Source of the DNA: Mesorhizobium sp. CA14
GTDB lineage: Bacteria > Pseudomonadota > Alphaproteobacteria > Rhizobiales > Rhizobiaceae
DNA length: 64,000 bases
Direction of reading: 5' to 3'
NCBI RefSeq assembly: GCF_020165195.1
Contig: NZ_JAIUHR010000008.1
Coordinates: 1 to 64,000, forward strand
A model generated the notes under the pieces. It did not search any database, had not been told where the DNA came from, and saw only the letters and a program-made list of their open reading frames with translations. Numbering within the stretch: the first letter of the stretch is position 1; each line of letters begins with the position of its first letter. Both the position numbers and the translations under genes were made by a program. This document shows, one piece after another, positions 1 to 8,984 of this stretch.

Positions 1-81
1 TCTGCTTCACCGCCATTGCGATTCCCTCCGAGCTTCCTTCTCAGAGAATCACAACCAGCCAATTACGCAACAGGCCCACAA

Positions 82-151
82 GGGGAGAAGGGAAGGCTGC
101 GCCGCCCCTCATCCGCCCTTCGGGCACCTTCTCCCCGTGAACGGGGAGAAG
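82..151. repeat. Palindromic intergenic repeat (GGGGAGAAGG type)
   Basis: The sequence ggggagaagg at 82-91 is answered by ccttctcccc at 127-136. That arm then pairs with ggggagaag at 143-151 across a 6-nt loop. This is a common type of repeated palindrome between genes in rhizobia. The last arm ends five bases before the next start codon and so also acts as its ribosome-binding site. Confidence 0.75.
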
Positions 152-155
152 AATA

Positions 156-1454
156 TTGACTAAAAAACCCGACCTCCTGCGCGACAACGACCTGATCTAC
201 GGCCGCTTGCTGACCGTGGACGAGCCGCATCTCATCCAGCGCTACAACAAGGCGCTTGCTGCTTTCGGCCTCGAGCCCACCAGGCTCAAGAGCTTCCAGA
301 TCGACCGCACCGGCTTCTCGCCCGAAATCGCCGAGGAGTGCGGCGACTATGACTATCTCGATCCCAATGAGGTCAACCGCCGCTTCATCATCCTGATGCC
401 GTCGCAGATCGACCTGCCGGTGGTGCACACCGCCTTCTCCAACACCTCGCAGCTGATGTTCGAGTTCATGTCGAAGAACCGGCGCGCCATCGACGCGCTG
501 ACCATCAAGGACGTCATCTACGGCGAGATCGAGGACTCGGTTCCCAAGGTCAACGATATCGAGGACCTGCTGTCGATCAACCAGGTCGAGTTCAAGGTGC
601 TGTCGGCCGAGGACGTGCTGGGCAAGGCGGCCGAGCTCGGCAAGTTGGTCGACCGGCTGAAGCAGGAGCCCGACGTCTGGCGCGACAATGCCATGCTCCA
701 GCGTATGGTCGATCTTGCCAAGGTCTGCGGCGACATCCGCGAGAACGCGCTGGTGCCGGACCAGGTGATCTTCCGCCACAACGCCTACTGGACCAGCCAT
801 TTCGGCGGTCTCTATGTCTTCGTCGACCGGGATATGACGACGGTGATCAGCGACCCGGCCGCTCCCGGCTTCCGCCGCTCGCGCCCCTGGCAGGTGAGCT
901 ATCTGTCGATCAACGACGCCGACAAGGTGTTCGGCTTCCTGGCCGCCACCGGCCGCCTCGACCTGCCGCGCGCCTCCTGGATCGAGACTTCCGGCTATCT
1001 CGAGCACCGCGCCGAAATGGTCGTGCGCGCGCTGATCCGCGATGCCGAGCCCAATCGCAACCTGACCGATGTCGACAAGGTCTGGCTGCAGACCTGGATC
1101 CACGGCCATGCCGACCTGATCGCCAGTGACGGCAATTTCCCGTTCCTCAACGCCGCCAAGCGCGAGATCGCCCAACTCGGCCATCTCAAGATCGAGGACG
1201 TGCCGCCGCGCCAGCGCTTCCTGGTCGTGCGCGCCAAGCCCGATCACCCCGATGCCTGGCTGACGAACCAGCTGATCTCGGATTTCGTGCCGCAGGACTT
1301 TGTTTCGCGCTACGTCTTCAACAAGCCCGGCTTCTACAAGGATTATGACGGCTTCAGCGAAGCCTGGCGAAGCCATGTTGTGGACGTTCTGAAAACCACA
1401 TATCTGAAGGACAAGGCGGCGTTCCGCGCGCGCCTTTACGGTTTGACTGACTAG
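156..1454 (+). CDS. DUF6638-like conserved hypothetical protein
   Basis: A protein of 432 aa with no recognisable catalytic motif and no signal peptide or membrane segment, so probably cytoplasmic. It resembles a rhizobial conserved family that I recall as DUF6638; that name is from memory and the function is unknown. The first codon is TTG at 156, chosen because the ggggag at 143-148 sits 7 nt upstream and because the protein begins directly into conserved-looking sequence (TKKPDLLRDNDLIYGRLL). The next gene in the same direction is a DUF2333-like membrane protein, separated by about 220 bp filled with two intergenic repeats. The pair may be functionally linked, but the repeats argue for separate transcripts or a processed one. 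Confidence 0.75.
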   Translation: MTKKPDLLRDNDLIYGRLLTVDEPHLIQRYNKALAAFGLEPTRLKSFQIDRTGFSPEIAEECGDYDYLDPNEVNRRFIILMPSQIDLPVVHTAFSNTSQLMFEFMSKNRRAIDALTIKDVIYGEIEDSVPKVNDIEDLLSINQVEFKVLSAEDVLGKAAELGKLVDRLKQEPDVWRDNAMLQRMVDLAKVCGDIRENALVPDQVIFRHNAYWTSHFGGLYVFVDRDMTTVISDPAAPGFRRSRPWQVSYLSINDADKVFGFLAATGRLDLPRASWIETSGYLEHRAEMVVRALIRDAEPNRNLTDVDKVWLQTWIHGHADLIASDGNFPFLNAAKREIAQLGHLKIEDVPPRQRFLVVRAKPDHPDAWLTNQLISDFVPQDFVSRYVFNKPGFYKDYDGFSEAWRSHVVDVLKTTYLKDKAAFRARLYGLTD

Positions 1455-1503
1455 AGCATGATTCCGAAAAGTGGGAACCGGTTTTCGGGGGAAATCATGC
1501 TCC
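1453..1503. repeat. Palindromic intergenic repeat (gagcatgatt type)
   Basis: The arms gagcatgatt (1454-1463) and aatcatgctc (1493-1502) enclose a smaller inner inverted repeat (ccgaaaa / ttttcgg). This is a RIME-like rhizobial intergenic element that starts on top of the preceding stop codon. It could form a transcript-end hairpin. Confidence 0.75.
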
Positions 1504-1554
1504 AACAAAGAGTTAGATCAGGATGACGTTTCGACGAAACGTTATTCTGATCCA

Positions 1555-1656
1555 GAGCAATTCCAGGAAAAGTATGGACGGTTTTCCGCCCGGAATTGCA
1601 CCAAAACAAAGGGATAAGGCAGATCGCCGTTTCCCTTGAAACGGTGAAATGCTCTA
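1555..1656. repeat. Intergenic mosaic repeat, family B (agagcaattccaggaaaa)
   Basis: Begins with agagcaattccaggaaaag, followed by an inverted ttttccg..ggaattgc half and the gaaacggtgaaa..ctct end. Near-identical copies occur at 16702, 19513 and 58287 in this window, so it is a dispersed family. It lies between the two DUF genes, and its right end abuts the ribosome-binding site of the next gene. Confidence 0.8.
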
Positions 1657-1673
1657 AGGGGGTGACGAGAGCC

Positions 1674-2798
1674 ATGCTTGACCCGATCGTGAACTTCTTC
1701 ACCCGGATCTTCCAATGGATCGGCCGCGGCATCGGCTTCGCCATCGGCGTCATCCTGTGGCCGTTCATGTGGGTTAGCCGCTGGTACGGACAGCGTGGCT
1801 GGATACTGAAGGCCGTGGTCGGCCTTGCCCTCCTGGTGCTGATTGGGCTCTACGCCAATTTCTTCTACGCCACCCAGTGGTGGAACAATTTCAACCCGAA
1901 CTATCCCGACACCTACACGTTCGAGAAGCGCAGCGTTTCCGCCGGCGAGCAGGTTTCGGCCGGCAGCGGCACCGACACGGCCAAGACCTGCGGCAACTCG
2001 GCGATCGCCCAGGTCGCCGCCGATCTGACGGATTTCAACGTCAATCAGAATGCCTGGGTCTCGTCGATGATCCTCTACAAGCTCGGCCTGTTCGGCATCA
2101 ACTGGGACAACACGCCGTGGATGGACAACAAGGCGTCCTTCCAGCGCGGCATCAACCAGGCGGTGCGGCGCACCGCGACCGAGCTTGCCGACAATCTCGG
2201 CCGCGTGCGCACGACCTCGCAGATCGATGCCGATCTCCAGGACGCGCGCGGCAATCTGCAGTTCGATGAGTACACCTGGTATTTCGGCCTGAATCCGTTC
2301 GGGCCCAAGACGCCGACGCCGAGCTATTATCGCGACGCGGTGCGCAAGCTGCGCTCCTTCAACGCCCGTCTCGCCACTTGCCAGGCGACCTTCGACGCCC
2401 GCGCCGACAATCTCAAGCAATATATCGACCGCATCGCCAGCGACATCGGCTCGACATCCGCCATCCTCAAGGAACGTGCCGAAAACCACAACAATGGCTG
2501 GTTCGACACCCGCGCCGACGACCGCTTCTGGTTCGCCTATGGCCAGCTCTACGCCTATTACGGCCTGATGAAAGGCGCCCAGGCCGACTTCGAGGGCGTG
2601 ATCAAGGAAAAGCACCTGCAGAATTTGTGGGACACGATGGACCAGCAGTTCGTCTCGGCGCTGCGCATCCAGCCCTTCATCATCGCCAATGGCCGCGAGG
2701 ATGGCTGGCTGTTGCCGACGCATCTGACGACGATGGGCTTCTACATCCTGCGCGTGCGCTCCAACATGGTCGAGATCAGCAACGTGCTGACGCAGTAG
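1674..2798 (+). CDS. DUF2333-like membrane-anchored protein
   Basis: A protein of 374 aa starting MLDPIVNFFTRIFQW. The ATG at 1674 is preferred over an earlier ATG at 1596 because an aaggggg ribosome-binding site lies at 1655-1663 and the earlier start falls inside the repeat. An amphipathic, aromatic N-terminus is followed by a hydrophobic stretch (about residues 18-60: GIGFAIGVILWPF and AVVGLALLVLIGLYANFFY) giving one or two membrane segments. The rest is a soluble, probably periplasmic, domain rich in W/Y/N. The overall layout matches the DUF2333 family of alphaproteobacteria. No function is known and no catalytic residues can be named. Confidence 0.75.
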   Translation: MLDPIVNFFTRIFQWIGRGIGFAIGVILWPFMWVSRWYGQRGWILKAVVGLALLVLIGLYANFFYATQWWNNFNPNYPDTYTFEKRSVSAGEQVSAGSGTDTAKTCGNSAIAQVAADLTDFNVNQNAWVSSMILYKLGLFGINWDNTPWMDNKASFQRGINQAVRRTATELADNLGRVRTTSQIDADLQDARGNLQFDEYTWYFGLNPFGPKTPTPSYYRDAVRKLRSFNARLATCQATFDARADNLKQYIDRIASDIGSTSAILKERAENHNNGWFDTRADDRFWFAYGQLYAYYGLMKGAQADFEGVIKEKHLQNLWDTMDQQFVSALRIQPFIIANGREDGWLLPTHLTTMGFYILRVRSNMVEISNVLTQ

Positions 2799-3106
2799 CG
2801 CGTTTCAAGCCAAGACGGCGATGGTGGATTTGCGCCGTCGCCTCTGTCGCTTTTCGCGTATTCAGCGGCTGTTTTGAGACGGCGGAACGGCCTTCGCTCT
2901 GGCTTCTATACGCCGCAAGCGACCGGGCCGAAGACCCGAACAGGGTCGGAACGGGAACAGCAGTACTTTCTTTGCAGGAAACTTAGTTGCATGGAAGTTG
3001 ACGCCGCGGCTGCGACAGGGTTAGAACTTGCCCTTGCGTCCGCGCGGCGTTTCGAACATGCACAGATGATCAAACCCTCCACCGTCCAATCCAGAGGAAA
3101 GCCGTC
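2799..3106. other. Non-coding region upstream of fhs
   Basis: 308 bp with no convincing gene on either strand. A small hairpin gaccc-gaaca-gggtc lies at about 2935-2949. The region presumably carries the fhs promoter. I looked for a riboswitch and could not recognise one. The ribosome-binding site of fhs (agaggaaag) lies just before 3107. Confidence 0.5.
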
Positions 3107-4786
3107 ATGGCCGAAGTGAAGTCCGACATCGAGATCGCGCGCGGCGCCAGGAAGAAACCGATCCAGGAGATCGGCGCCAAGATCGGCATCCCGAACGAGC
3201 ATCTCTTACCCTATGGCCACGACAAGGCGAAGGTCTCGGCCGAGTTCATCAAGTCGGTAAAGGGCAACAAAAACGGCAAGCTGATCCTTGTCACCGCCAT
3301 TAACCCGACCCCGGCCGGCGAAGGCAAGACGACCACCACGGTTGGTCTCGGCGATGGCCTCAACCGCATCGGCAAAAAGGCGATCATCTGCATCCGCGAA
3401 GCCTCGCTCGGCCCGAACTTCGGCATGAAGGGCGGCGCCGCCGGCGGCGGCCTGGCCCAGGTCGTGCCGATGGATGATATGAACCTTCACTTCACCGGTG
3501 ACTTCCACGCCATCACCACCGCCCACAACCTGCTTTCGGCGCTGATCGACAACCACATCTATTGGGGCAACGAGCTCGGCATTGATACCCGCCGCGTCGC
3601 CTGGCGCCGCGTCATGGACATGAACGACCGGGCGCTGCGTGAGATCATCTGCTCGTTGGGCGGCGTCGCCAACGGCTATCCGCGCGAGGCCGGCTTCGAC
3701 ATCACCGTGGCTTCCGAAGTGATGGCGATCCTGTGCCTCGCCACCGACCTCAAGGATCTCGAGAAGCGCCTCGGCGACATCATCGTCGCCTACCGCCGCG
3801 ACAAGTCGCCGGTCTATGCCCGCGACCTCAAGGCCGACGGCGCCATGGCCGTGCTTTTGAAGGACGCCATCCAGCCCAACCTGGTGCAGACGCTGGAGAA
3901 CAACCCGGCCTTCGTGCATGGCGGCCCGTTCGCCAACATCGCGCATGGCTGCAACTCGGTCGTCGCCACCACGACTGCGCTGAAGCTTGCCGACTACGTC
4001 GTCACCGAAGCCGGCTTCGGCGCGGATCTGGGTGCTGAAAAATTCTTCGACATCAAGTGCCGCAAGGCCGGGCTCCAGCCGGCTGCCGCCGTCATCGTCG
4101 CCACGGTGCGCGCCATGAAGATGAATGGCGGGGTCAAGAAGGAAGACCTCGGCAAGGAAAACATCGAGGCGGTCAGGAAGGGCTGCCTCAACCTCGGCCG
4201 CCACATCGAGAATGTGAAGCAGTTCGGCGTGCCGGCCGTGGTGGCGATCAACCACTTCACCACCGATACCGAAGCCGAGATCCAGGCGATGAAGGACTTC
4301 GTCAAGGCGCAGGGCGCCGAGGCGATCCTGTGCAAGCACTGGGCGCAAGGCTCGGCCGGCATCGAGGACCTCGCCAGGAAAGTCGTCGAAATCGCCGAAT
4401 CCGGCGCCTCGCAGTTCTCGCCGCTCTATCCCGACGACATGCCGCTGTTCGACAAGGTCAACACCATCGTCAAGCGCATCTATCGCGGCGACGAGGCGAT
4501 CGCCGACAAATCGATCCGCGACCAGTTGCATGCCTGGGAACAGGCCGGCTACGGCAACCTGCCGGTCTGCATGGCCAAGACCCAGTACTCCTTCTCGACC
4601 GACCCGAACCTGCGCGGCGCGCCGACCGGCCATACGGTGCCGATCCGCGAGGTCCGGCTCTCGGCCGGCGCCGGCTTCGTCGTCATCATCTGCGGCGAGA
4701 TCATGACCATGCCGGGGCTTCCCAAGTCCCCGTCTTCGGAAAAGATCTTCCTCAACGAGCAGGGTCAGATCGAAGGCCTGTTCTAA
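3107..4786 (+). CDS. fhs: Formate-tetrahydrofolate ligase
   Basis: A protein of 559 aa, the full usual length. It makes 10-formyl-tetrahydrofolate from formate, THF and ATP in the cytoplasm, feeding one-carbon units to purine and Met-tRNA(fMet) formylation. The N-terminal region has the P-loop-like [17 protein letters not shown] (about residues 69-85) and the conserved [19 protein letters not shown]. Further on are the folate-side motifs [18 protein letters not shown] and, at the C-terminus, [18 protein letters not shown]. The ATG at 3107 follows agaggaaag with good spacing. It appears to be a single-gene unit ending at an intrinsic terminator at 4813. Nothing is odd about it. Confidence 0.97.
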   Translation: MAEVKSDIEIARGARKKPIQEIGAKIGIPNEHLLPYGHDKAKVSAEFIKSVKGNKNGKLILVTAINPTPAGEGKTTTTVGLGDGLNRIGKKAIICIREASLGPNFGMKGGAAGGGLAQVVPMDDMNLHFTGDFHAITTAHNLLSALIDNHIYWGNELGIDTRRVAWRRVMDMNDRALREIICSLGGVANGYPREAGFDITVASEVMAILCLATDLKDLEKRLGDIIVAYRRDKSPVYARDLKADGAMAVLLKDAIQPNLVQTLENNPAFVHGGPFANIAHGCNSVVATTTALKLADYVVTEAGFGADLGAEKFFDIKCRKAGLQPAAAVIVATVRAMKMNGGVKKEDLGKENIEAVRKGCLNLGRHIENVKQFGVPAVVAINHFTTDTEAEIQAMKDFVKAQGAEAILCKHWAQGSAGIEDLARKVVEIAESGASQFSPLYPDDMPLFDKVNTIVKRIYRGDEAIADKSIRDQLHAWEQAGYGNLPVCMAKTQYSFSTDPNLRGAPTGHTVPIREVRLSAGAGFVVIICGEIMTMPGLPKSPSSEKIFLNEQGQIEGLF

Positions 4787-4812
4787 ACATCCTTCAGGCT
4801 GGAAACGATCAA

Positions 4813-4841
4813 GGGCGCCGTCTCATCGCGGCGCCCTTTTT
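4813..4841 (+). terminator. Rho-independent terminator after fhs
   Basis: gggcgccg (4813-4820), loop tctcatcg, cggcgccc (4829-4836), then ttttt. A GC-rich perfect 8-bp stem with a T-run, 26 bp after the fhs stop. It also separates fhs from the convergent membrane-protein gene. Confidence 0.9.
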
Positions 4842-4854
4842 GCTTCGCCGGCTT

Positions 4855-6159
4855 TCATGCCACCGTGGGCGAGCCGAACTTCTTGATGCCGGCGACCGAC
4901 ATCGAGACGAACTGGTCGAGGATGGCAAAGAAGATATCTAGGCTGAAGCCGAACAGGAAAGCGAAGGTGAACAGGCTGAAGCCTATGCCGGTGACCTCGC
5001 CGCCGAGCTTGGTGCCGGGCGCCATGAACCAGGCGAGGATCATACCGGCAAGCCCGCCGAGCGCGATCCGGTGGATGAGCCGGGATAGCGGCGGATTGGG
5101 CAGAAGCGGATTCAGGATCATGCGCATGTGGAACATGATGCCGCCAAGCGCGCCGTAAAGCGCGGGCAGGATCCACAGCGCATAGGGGCTGAGGACCTCG
5201 CTCAGCGTCTTGGCCTGCAATGTCAGCGTCGAAATCGAATTCGGCGTGATGGTGATGACGCCTTCGCATTGCAGATCGCGTGTCGCCTCGTCGAAATCCG
5301 CGTTCACGTCTTCGACCATGCCGGTAGAACTGACGACTTGCATGCCGCCTTGAGTGTTGCCGTTGTTCCTGCAATCGAAGTCCGACTGCTTGAGCGGCTG
5401 GCTGTTCTCGGCCCCGCTCTGCTGTTGCGCCAGCGCGACCTGCTGACTGCAGAACTGGTCTATGGCCATCTGCCTGAGATTCGAGAAATCGAGCGGCGCG
5501 CCCGCCTTCCCCGGCGAAGCCGAGAGCTTGCAATAGGCCCATTGCATGCCCCAGAGCGGAAACGGCGCCTCCTGCGTCATGAATCCCTGCGCCCGCACCA
5601 GCAACGACGAAAAACGCTGGTCGAGCGAATGCAGACTGTCGACGGAATTGTAATAGGCGTCCTTCAGAAGAGTCAGATCGGTCGCCGACGCCTGCTGGGC
5701 GGCGGCCGAGCTCAATTGCTTCTTGGTCGCCCAGACCTGCCTGATCGACTGCCCGAACCGGATGCTGAAATCGTTGTTGTCGATCTCCTGCATCTCCGCG
5801 TTGATCGAGACGCCCCTATTGTAGACATAGGTCAGCTTGCCGATGACGATCATCATCGTCACCGACAGGGCGATGAGGAAATAGGTCGCGAGCGCGGTCC
5901 GGCGCGACGTGTCGCCCGGCGACCAGCCGGTGCGCAGCGCAGCCAGGGTTGAAAACGGCACGGTGTTGGAGCAGTCGTTGAGCACCGTTTGAAGTTTGAC
6001 GACCTCGGGCTGGCTTGCGCTCGCGTCACTGAGTTTTTCCGCGTCACCGATCGCGGCGAAGAGCGCGCTGTCCTTGAACACGCCATAGCGACCGTAGCCG
6101 GCAACCAGCTTGGCGTCGGCAAGCAACCCGGAGACAAGAGGATCATGGAATGTCGTCAT
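4855..6159 (-). CDS. Hypothetical multi-pass membrane protein
   Basis: A protein of 434 aa that I do not recognise. One hydrophobic segment lies near residues 88-110 (ALATYFLIALSVTMMIVIG). It is followed by a long, probably extracytoplasmic, domain with several Cys and Q/S-rich helical sequence (about 115-310). Three or four hydrophobic segments follow at the C-terminus (PYALWILPALYGALGG, IALGGLAGMILAWFMAPG, FSLFTFAFLFGFSLDIFFAI). The layout suggests an inner-membrane protein with a large periplasmic loop. It lies 15 bp downstream of a small secreted-protein gene on the same strand, so the two are probably co-transcribed. Confidence 0.8.
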   Translation of the reverse strand: MTTFHDPLVSGLLADAKLVAGYGRYGVFKDSALFAAIGDAEKLSDASASQPEVVKLQTVLNDCSNTVPFSTLAALRTGWSPGDTSRRTALATYFLIALSVTMMIVIGKLTYVYNRGVSINAEMQEIDNNDFSIRFGQSIRQVWATKKQLSSAAAQQASATDLTLLKDAYYNSVDSLHSLDQRFSSLLVRAQGFMTQEAPFPLWGMQWAYCKLSASPGKAGAPLDFSNLRQMAIDQFCSQQVALAQQQSGAENSQPLKQSDFDCRNNGNTQGGMQVVSSTGMVEDVNADFDEATRDLQCEGVITITPNSISTLTLQAKTLSEVLSPYALWILPALYGALGGIMFHMRMILNPLLPNPPLSRLIHRIALGGLAGMILAWFMAPGTKLGGEVTGIGFSLFTFAFLFGFSLDIFFAILDQFVSMSVAGIKKFGSPTVA

Positions 6160-6174
6160 CGCGCCCCCCGACGA

Positions 6175-6390
6175 CTAGCCCAGATAACCCTGCACGAAAC
6201 CATATTGCGACGGGCATCCGCAGGGATAGCCGGCCGGCCCTGGCGGTTGCGCCCAGCACCAGAAGAATTGGGTGAAGCAGATCGTGCCTGGCGCATGCGG
6301 CGGAACTTGCGCGAAGGCGGGCCACGGCAGCAGCGCCGCGCCGACGGCGAGAGCTAGGACGACCAAGGTTCGTGCAACGCGCGCCTTCAA
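6175..6390 (-). CDS. Small secreted Pro/Cys/aromatic-rich hypothetical protein
   Basis: About 71 aa from a TTG at 6390 preceded by gggggctgga; the reading frame is open upstream to an ATG at 6516, so the start is uncertain. The shorter form begins as a textbook signal peptide: basic KARVAR, hydrophobic TLVVLALAVGAALLPW, then the cleavage motif AFA-Q. The mature part is only about 46 residues, rich in Pro, Cys, Phe, Trp and Gly (for example FFWCWAQPPGPAGYPCGCP). It precedes the membrane-protein gene by 15 bp, suggesting a two-gene operon. No family is recognised. Confidence 0.6.
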   Translation of the reverse strand: MKARVARTLVVLALAVGAALLPWPAFAQVPPHAPGTICFTQFFWCWAQPPGPAGYPCGCPSQYGFVQGYLG

Positions 6391-6552
6391 TCCAGCCCCC
6401 AAAAGCCAACCGCGCAACTCACATGCGCGGTGACTTTCCGAAAAAATCGGAACGGCTTCCGTGAAATGGCTCACGCTCTGCCCTGGAAATCGGCCGCCAA
6501 AGCAAAGGCGCCGCATCCTGGCGGCGCCCCTTTGCCCTTCGAAAGCGGGGAG

Positions 6553-7194
6553 CTAGGCGGCGTTCCGCTGCAAGGCCCGCTGGTTCGATGCATAGATCGT
6601 GTCGCGCTCGGGCAGCCTCCCGGTCTTCAGGCAATCGACCCATTCGGCGGTCTTCAGCACCGCCGCGAAACGCGACTGCAGAATCACGCTCACCACCCGG
6701 TGTATGTCCTCGGCCGATGCAGAGCCGGCGCTGTTGGCATAAGGCACCGAGCCGCTGGCATCCGAAAGGAATTCGACGGCAAAGCCCATATGCACCGCAT
6801 GGATAATGGTCGACAGATCGCAATTATGAGTCATGTAGCCGACGACCGCGATCGTATCGATGGCGTTGGCGCGCAACCAGTCTTCAAGATCGGTGCCGGT
6901 GAAGGCCGACGGCAGCGTTTTTTCAACATAGTGGTCGCGGCCGCGCCTGGCGATCTCGGCATGCAACTCGCCGCCATGGCTGCCCTTGGCGAAGATCGGC
7001 GAGGTCTCGGGCGCCATCTGCTTGACGACGACGATCTTAATACCGGCTGCCGCGGCGGCATCCATGGCGCGCGCAACATTGACGACGGTCTCTGTGAAGG
7101 GCGGATGCTGGATGGCGAGATTGCCGCCATCATAGTCGTTCTGGACGTCGACGACGACAAGCGCGCGGCGCGGCTGGGTGGCTGGTGCTGACAT
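6553..7194 (-). CDS. Isochorismatase-like cysteine hydrolase
   Basis: A protein of 213 aa from the ATG at 7194 (MSAPATQPRR). The frame is open to 7362, but that extension runs into the divergent promoter. The fold and catalytic triad of the isochorismatase-like superfamily are visible: Asp16 in VVVDVQND, Lys92 in EKTLPSAFTGT and Cys125 in GYMTHNCDLST. Members hydrolyse small amides or enol ethers (nicotinamide, N-carbamoylsarcosine, isochorismate); the substrate here cannot be told. It is divergent from a GlxA-type regulator gene 127 bp away, a common pairing in which the regulator controls the hydrolase. Confidence 0.88.
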   Translation of the reverse strand: MSAPATQPRRALVVVDVQNDYDGGNLAIQHPPFTETVVNVARAMDAAAAAGIKIVVVKQMAPETSPIFAKGSHGGELHAEIARRGRDHYVEKTLPSAFTGTDLEDWLRANAIDTIAVVGYMTHNCDLSTIIHAVHMGFAVEFLSDASGSVPYANSAGSASAEDIHRVVSVILQSRFAAVLKTAEWVDCLKTGRLPERDTIYASNQRALQRNAA

Positions 7195-7321
7195 GGCGGT
7201 TTTTCCTTTCGACCGGGTTGATGGCGCAAAGCTAGGCGGATGTTTCAGGTCGGGAAAGTGGCCCGATTGACATCGATCGAAAGAATTGGGACATTCGGCG
7301 TTCAACAAAACGATATCTGCC

Positions 7322-8308
7322 ATGAAGAACCCGATCATCGCTGCTGTCGCTTTCGACCGCATCAGCCCGTTTCATCTCTCTGTGCCGTGCCTGGTGTTCG
7401 GTGCCGATCGAACCAAGCTTGGGCTGCCGCGCTTCGACTTCCGCGTCTGCGCGATGGAGGAGGGAACCATTCATACCGATGCCGGGCTGAGCATCGTCGT
7501 GCCGCATGGGCTTTCGGCGCTCGACGAGGCCGACATCGTCATCATCCCGAGTTGGAAGGATCTCGAGGATCCGCTGGCCGCGCCGTTCAAGGATGCTCTG
7601 CAACGCGCGCATCGGCGTGGCGCTTTGATCGTGGGCTTGTGCCTCGGCACCTTCGCCATTGCCGGCGCCGGATTGCTCGCCGGACGCAAGGCGACCACCC
7701 ACTGGGCCTATACCGATCGATTGCACATGCTTCATCCCGACATCGCGATCGACGCCGGCGTGCTCTATGTCGACGAGGGCGACATCATCACCTCGGCCGG
7801 CGTTGCCGCCGGGCTCGACTGCTGTCTGCACATCGTGCGCGCTCGCTACGGCGCGGAGGCCGCCCTTCGGCTTGCCCGCCATGTCGTGCTCTCGCCGCAC
7901 CGGCAGGGCGGGCAAGCGCAGTTCATCGAGCGCCCGCTTGCGCCGACGCCGAACGCCGACCGCTTCGCCAAGACCCTCGATGAAGTGCGGGCATCGCTCG
8001 GCGAAGCCCACAGCCTGGACAGTGTCGCCGACGCAGCGGGCCTTACCCGCCGAACCTTCACGCGCCGCTTCCAGAAAACCACCGGCACCAGCTTCGGCGA
8101 CTGGCTTGCGGACCAACGGGTCGCGCTGGCGCAAAGGCTGCTGGAACAGACGGACAAATCGATGGACATCGTGGCCTTCGAAGCCGGTTTCGGCAGCGCC
8201 ACCTCGCTGCGCCAGCATTTTGCCGCGCGGCTCAGAACCTCGCCGAGGCAGTACCGGCGCGAATTTTCCCGAAGCACCAAAGCGTCAGACAAACTCAGCC
8301 TCTTGTAA
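7322..8308 (+). CDS. GlxA-family transcriptional regulator (DJ-1/PfpI + AraC)
   Basis: A protein of 328 aa. The N-terminal half is a DJ-1/PfpI-like class I glutamine amidotransferase fold with Cys107 at the nucleophile elbow (GLCLGTFAIAGAGLLAGR). The C-terminal ~100 residues are an AraC double helix-turn-helix (SLDSVADAAGLTRRTFTRRF; FEAGFGSATSLRQHFAARL). It therefore probably senses a ligand through the PfpI domain and regulates the divergent cysteine-hydrolase gene. The ATG at 7322 was chosen over an upstream in-frame ATG at 7286, which lies in the promoter region. Its last 14 bp overlap the end of the convergent acetyltransferase gene. Confidence 0.92.
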   Translation: MKNPIIAAVAFDRISPFHLSVPCLVFGADRTKLGLPRFDFRVCAMEEGTIHTDAGLSIVVPHGLSALDEADIVIIPSWKDLEDPLAAPFKDALQRAHRRGALIVGLCLGTFAIAGAGLLAGRKATTHWAYTDRLHMLHPDIAIDAGVLYVDEGDIITSAGVAAGLDCCLHIVRARYGAEAALRLARHVVLSPHRQGGQAQFIERPLAPTPNADRFAKTLDEVRASLGEAHSLDSVADAAGLTRRTFTRRFQKTTGTSFGDWLADQRVALAQRLLEQTDKSMDIVAFEAGFGSATSLRQHFAARLRTSPRQYRREFSRSTKASDKLSLL

Positions 8309-8852
8309 TGGCCCGTGCCGGGTTGCCGACGACGGTCGCATTGGCCGGCACGTCGCGGGTCACCACAGCGCCCGCGCCGACGATGGTGCCCTCGCCTATG
8401 CTGACGCCGGCGAGGATGACCGCACTGCCACCGATCCAGACATTGTCGCCGATCGTCACGGGCCTGGCGACCTCCAGTCCGGCCAGCCGGCCGGCAGCTT
8501 CGCGATGATGCTCGGCGCAGTAGATCTGCACATTGGGCCCGAGCATCGTCCCCTTGCCGATGCGCACGGGTGCCGTGTCGAGGATGGTGCAGCCGACATT
8601 GAGGAAGACGCCCTCGCCGAGGAACAGGTTGAAGCCATAGGCGCAGTGGAACGGCGCCTCAATGCGCGCCCCCTCGCCCGCACCGCCAAGCAGCGCCTGC
8701 AGGGCCGGGGCGATATCGCCGCGCTGCCGGGGCGGCAGGCTGTTGTGCTCGAACACCGCATCGCGCGCGGCGATGCGCAACGCCTCCAGCTCATTGTCGA
8801 TGCAGGTGTACCATTCGCCCGCCGCCATTTTTATGCGTTCGCTTGTCGTCAT
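8295..8852 (-). CDS. Maltose/NodL-type sugar O-acetyltransferase
   Basis: A protein of 185 aa starting MTTSERIKMAAGEWY at 8852, where ggaggtg lies 6 nt upstream; an ATG at 8921 has no such site. The N-terminal MAC (maltose acetyltransferase) domain is followed by left-handed beta-helix hexapeptide repeats (VGCTIL, VRIGKGTMLGP, VTIGDNVWIGGSAVILAGVSIGEGTIVGAGAVV). The catalytic His is in YCAEHHR. The end is typical (VVGNPARAI). It transfers acetyl from acetyl-CoA to a sugar hydroxyl. Maltose, galactoside and Nod-factor acetyltransferases share this design, so the acceptor is unknown. It converges on, and overlaps by 14 bp, the GlxA-type regulator gene. Confidence 0.92.
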   Translation of the reverse strand: MTTSERIKMAAGEWYTCIDNELEALRIAARDAVFEHNSLPPRQRGDIAPALQALLGGAGEGARIEAPFHCAYGFNLFLGEGVFLNVGCTILDTAPVRIGKGTMLGPNVQIYCAEHHREAAGRLAGLEVARPVTIGDNVWIGGSAVILAGVSIGEGTIVGAGAVVTRDVPANATVVGNPARAITRG

Positions 8853-8984
8853 GGTGGCACCTCCAGGTTTTCGTCTGCTGCCAAAGCATAATCGATCGTC
8901 TGACAAAAGCCCCGTAGCCAAACGCCTGGCTTGTGCTAGCCTGCCGTTGCGAAACCATGCGGCGGTCTCGTTTGAGGGTCGATC

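Noticed and set aside
63..1508. Long minus-strand open frame (481 aa)
   Set aside because: It lies opposite the DUF6638-like gene, ends in repeat DNA and has the His/Asp/Leu-rich look of an antisense shadow in high-G+C DNA.
2799..3106. Riboswitch upstream of fhs
   Set aside because: The gap is long enough, but I could not match any known riboswitch core; only a 5-bp hairpin is visible.
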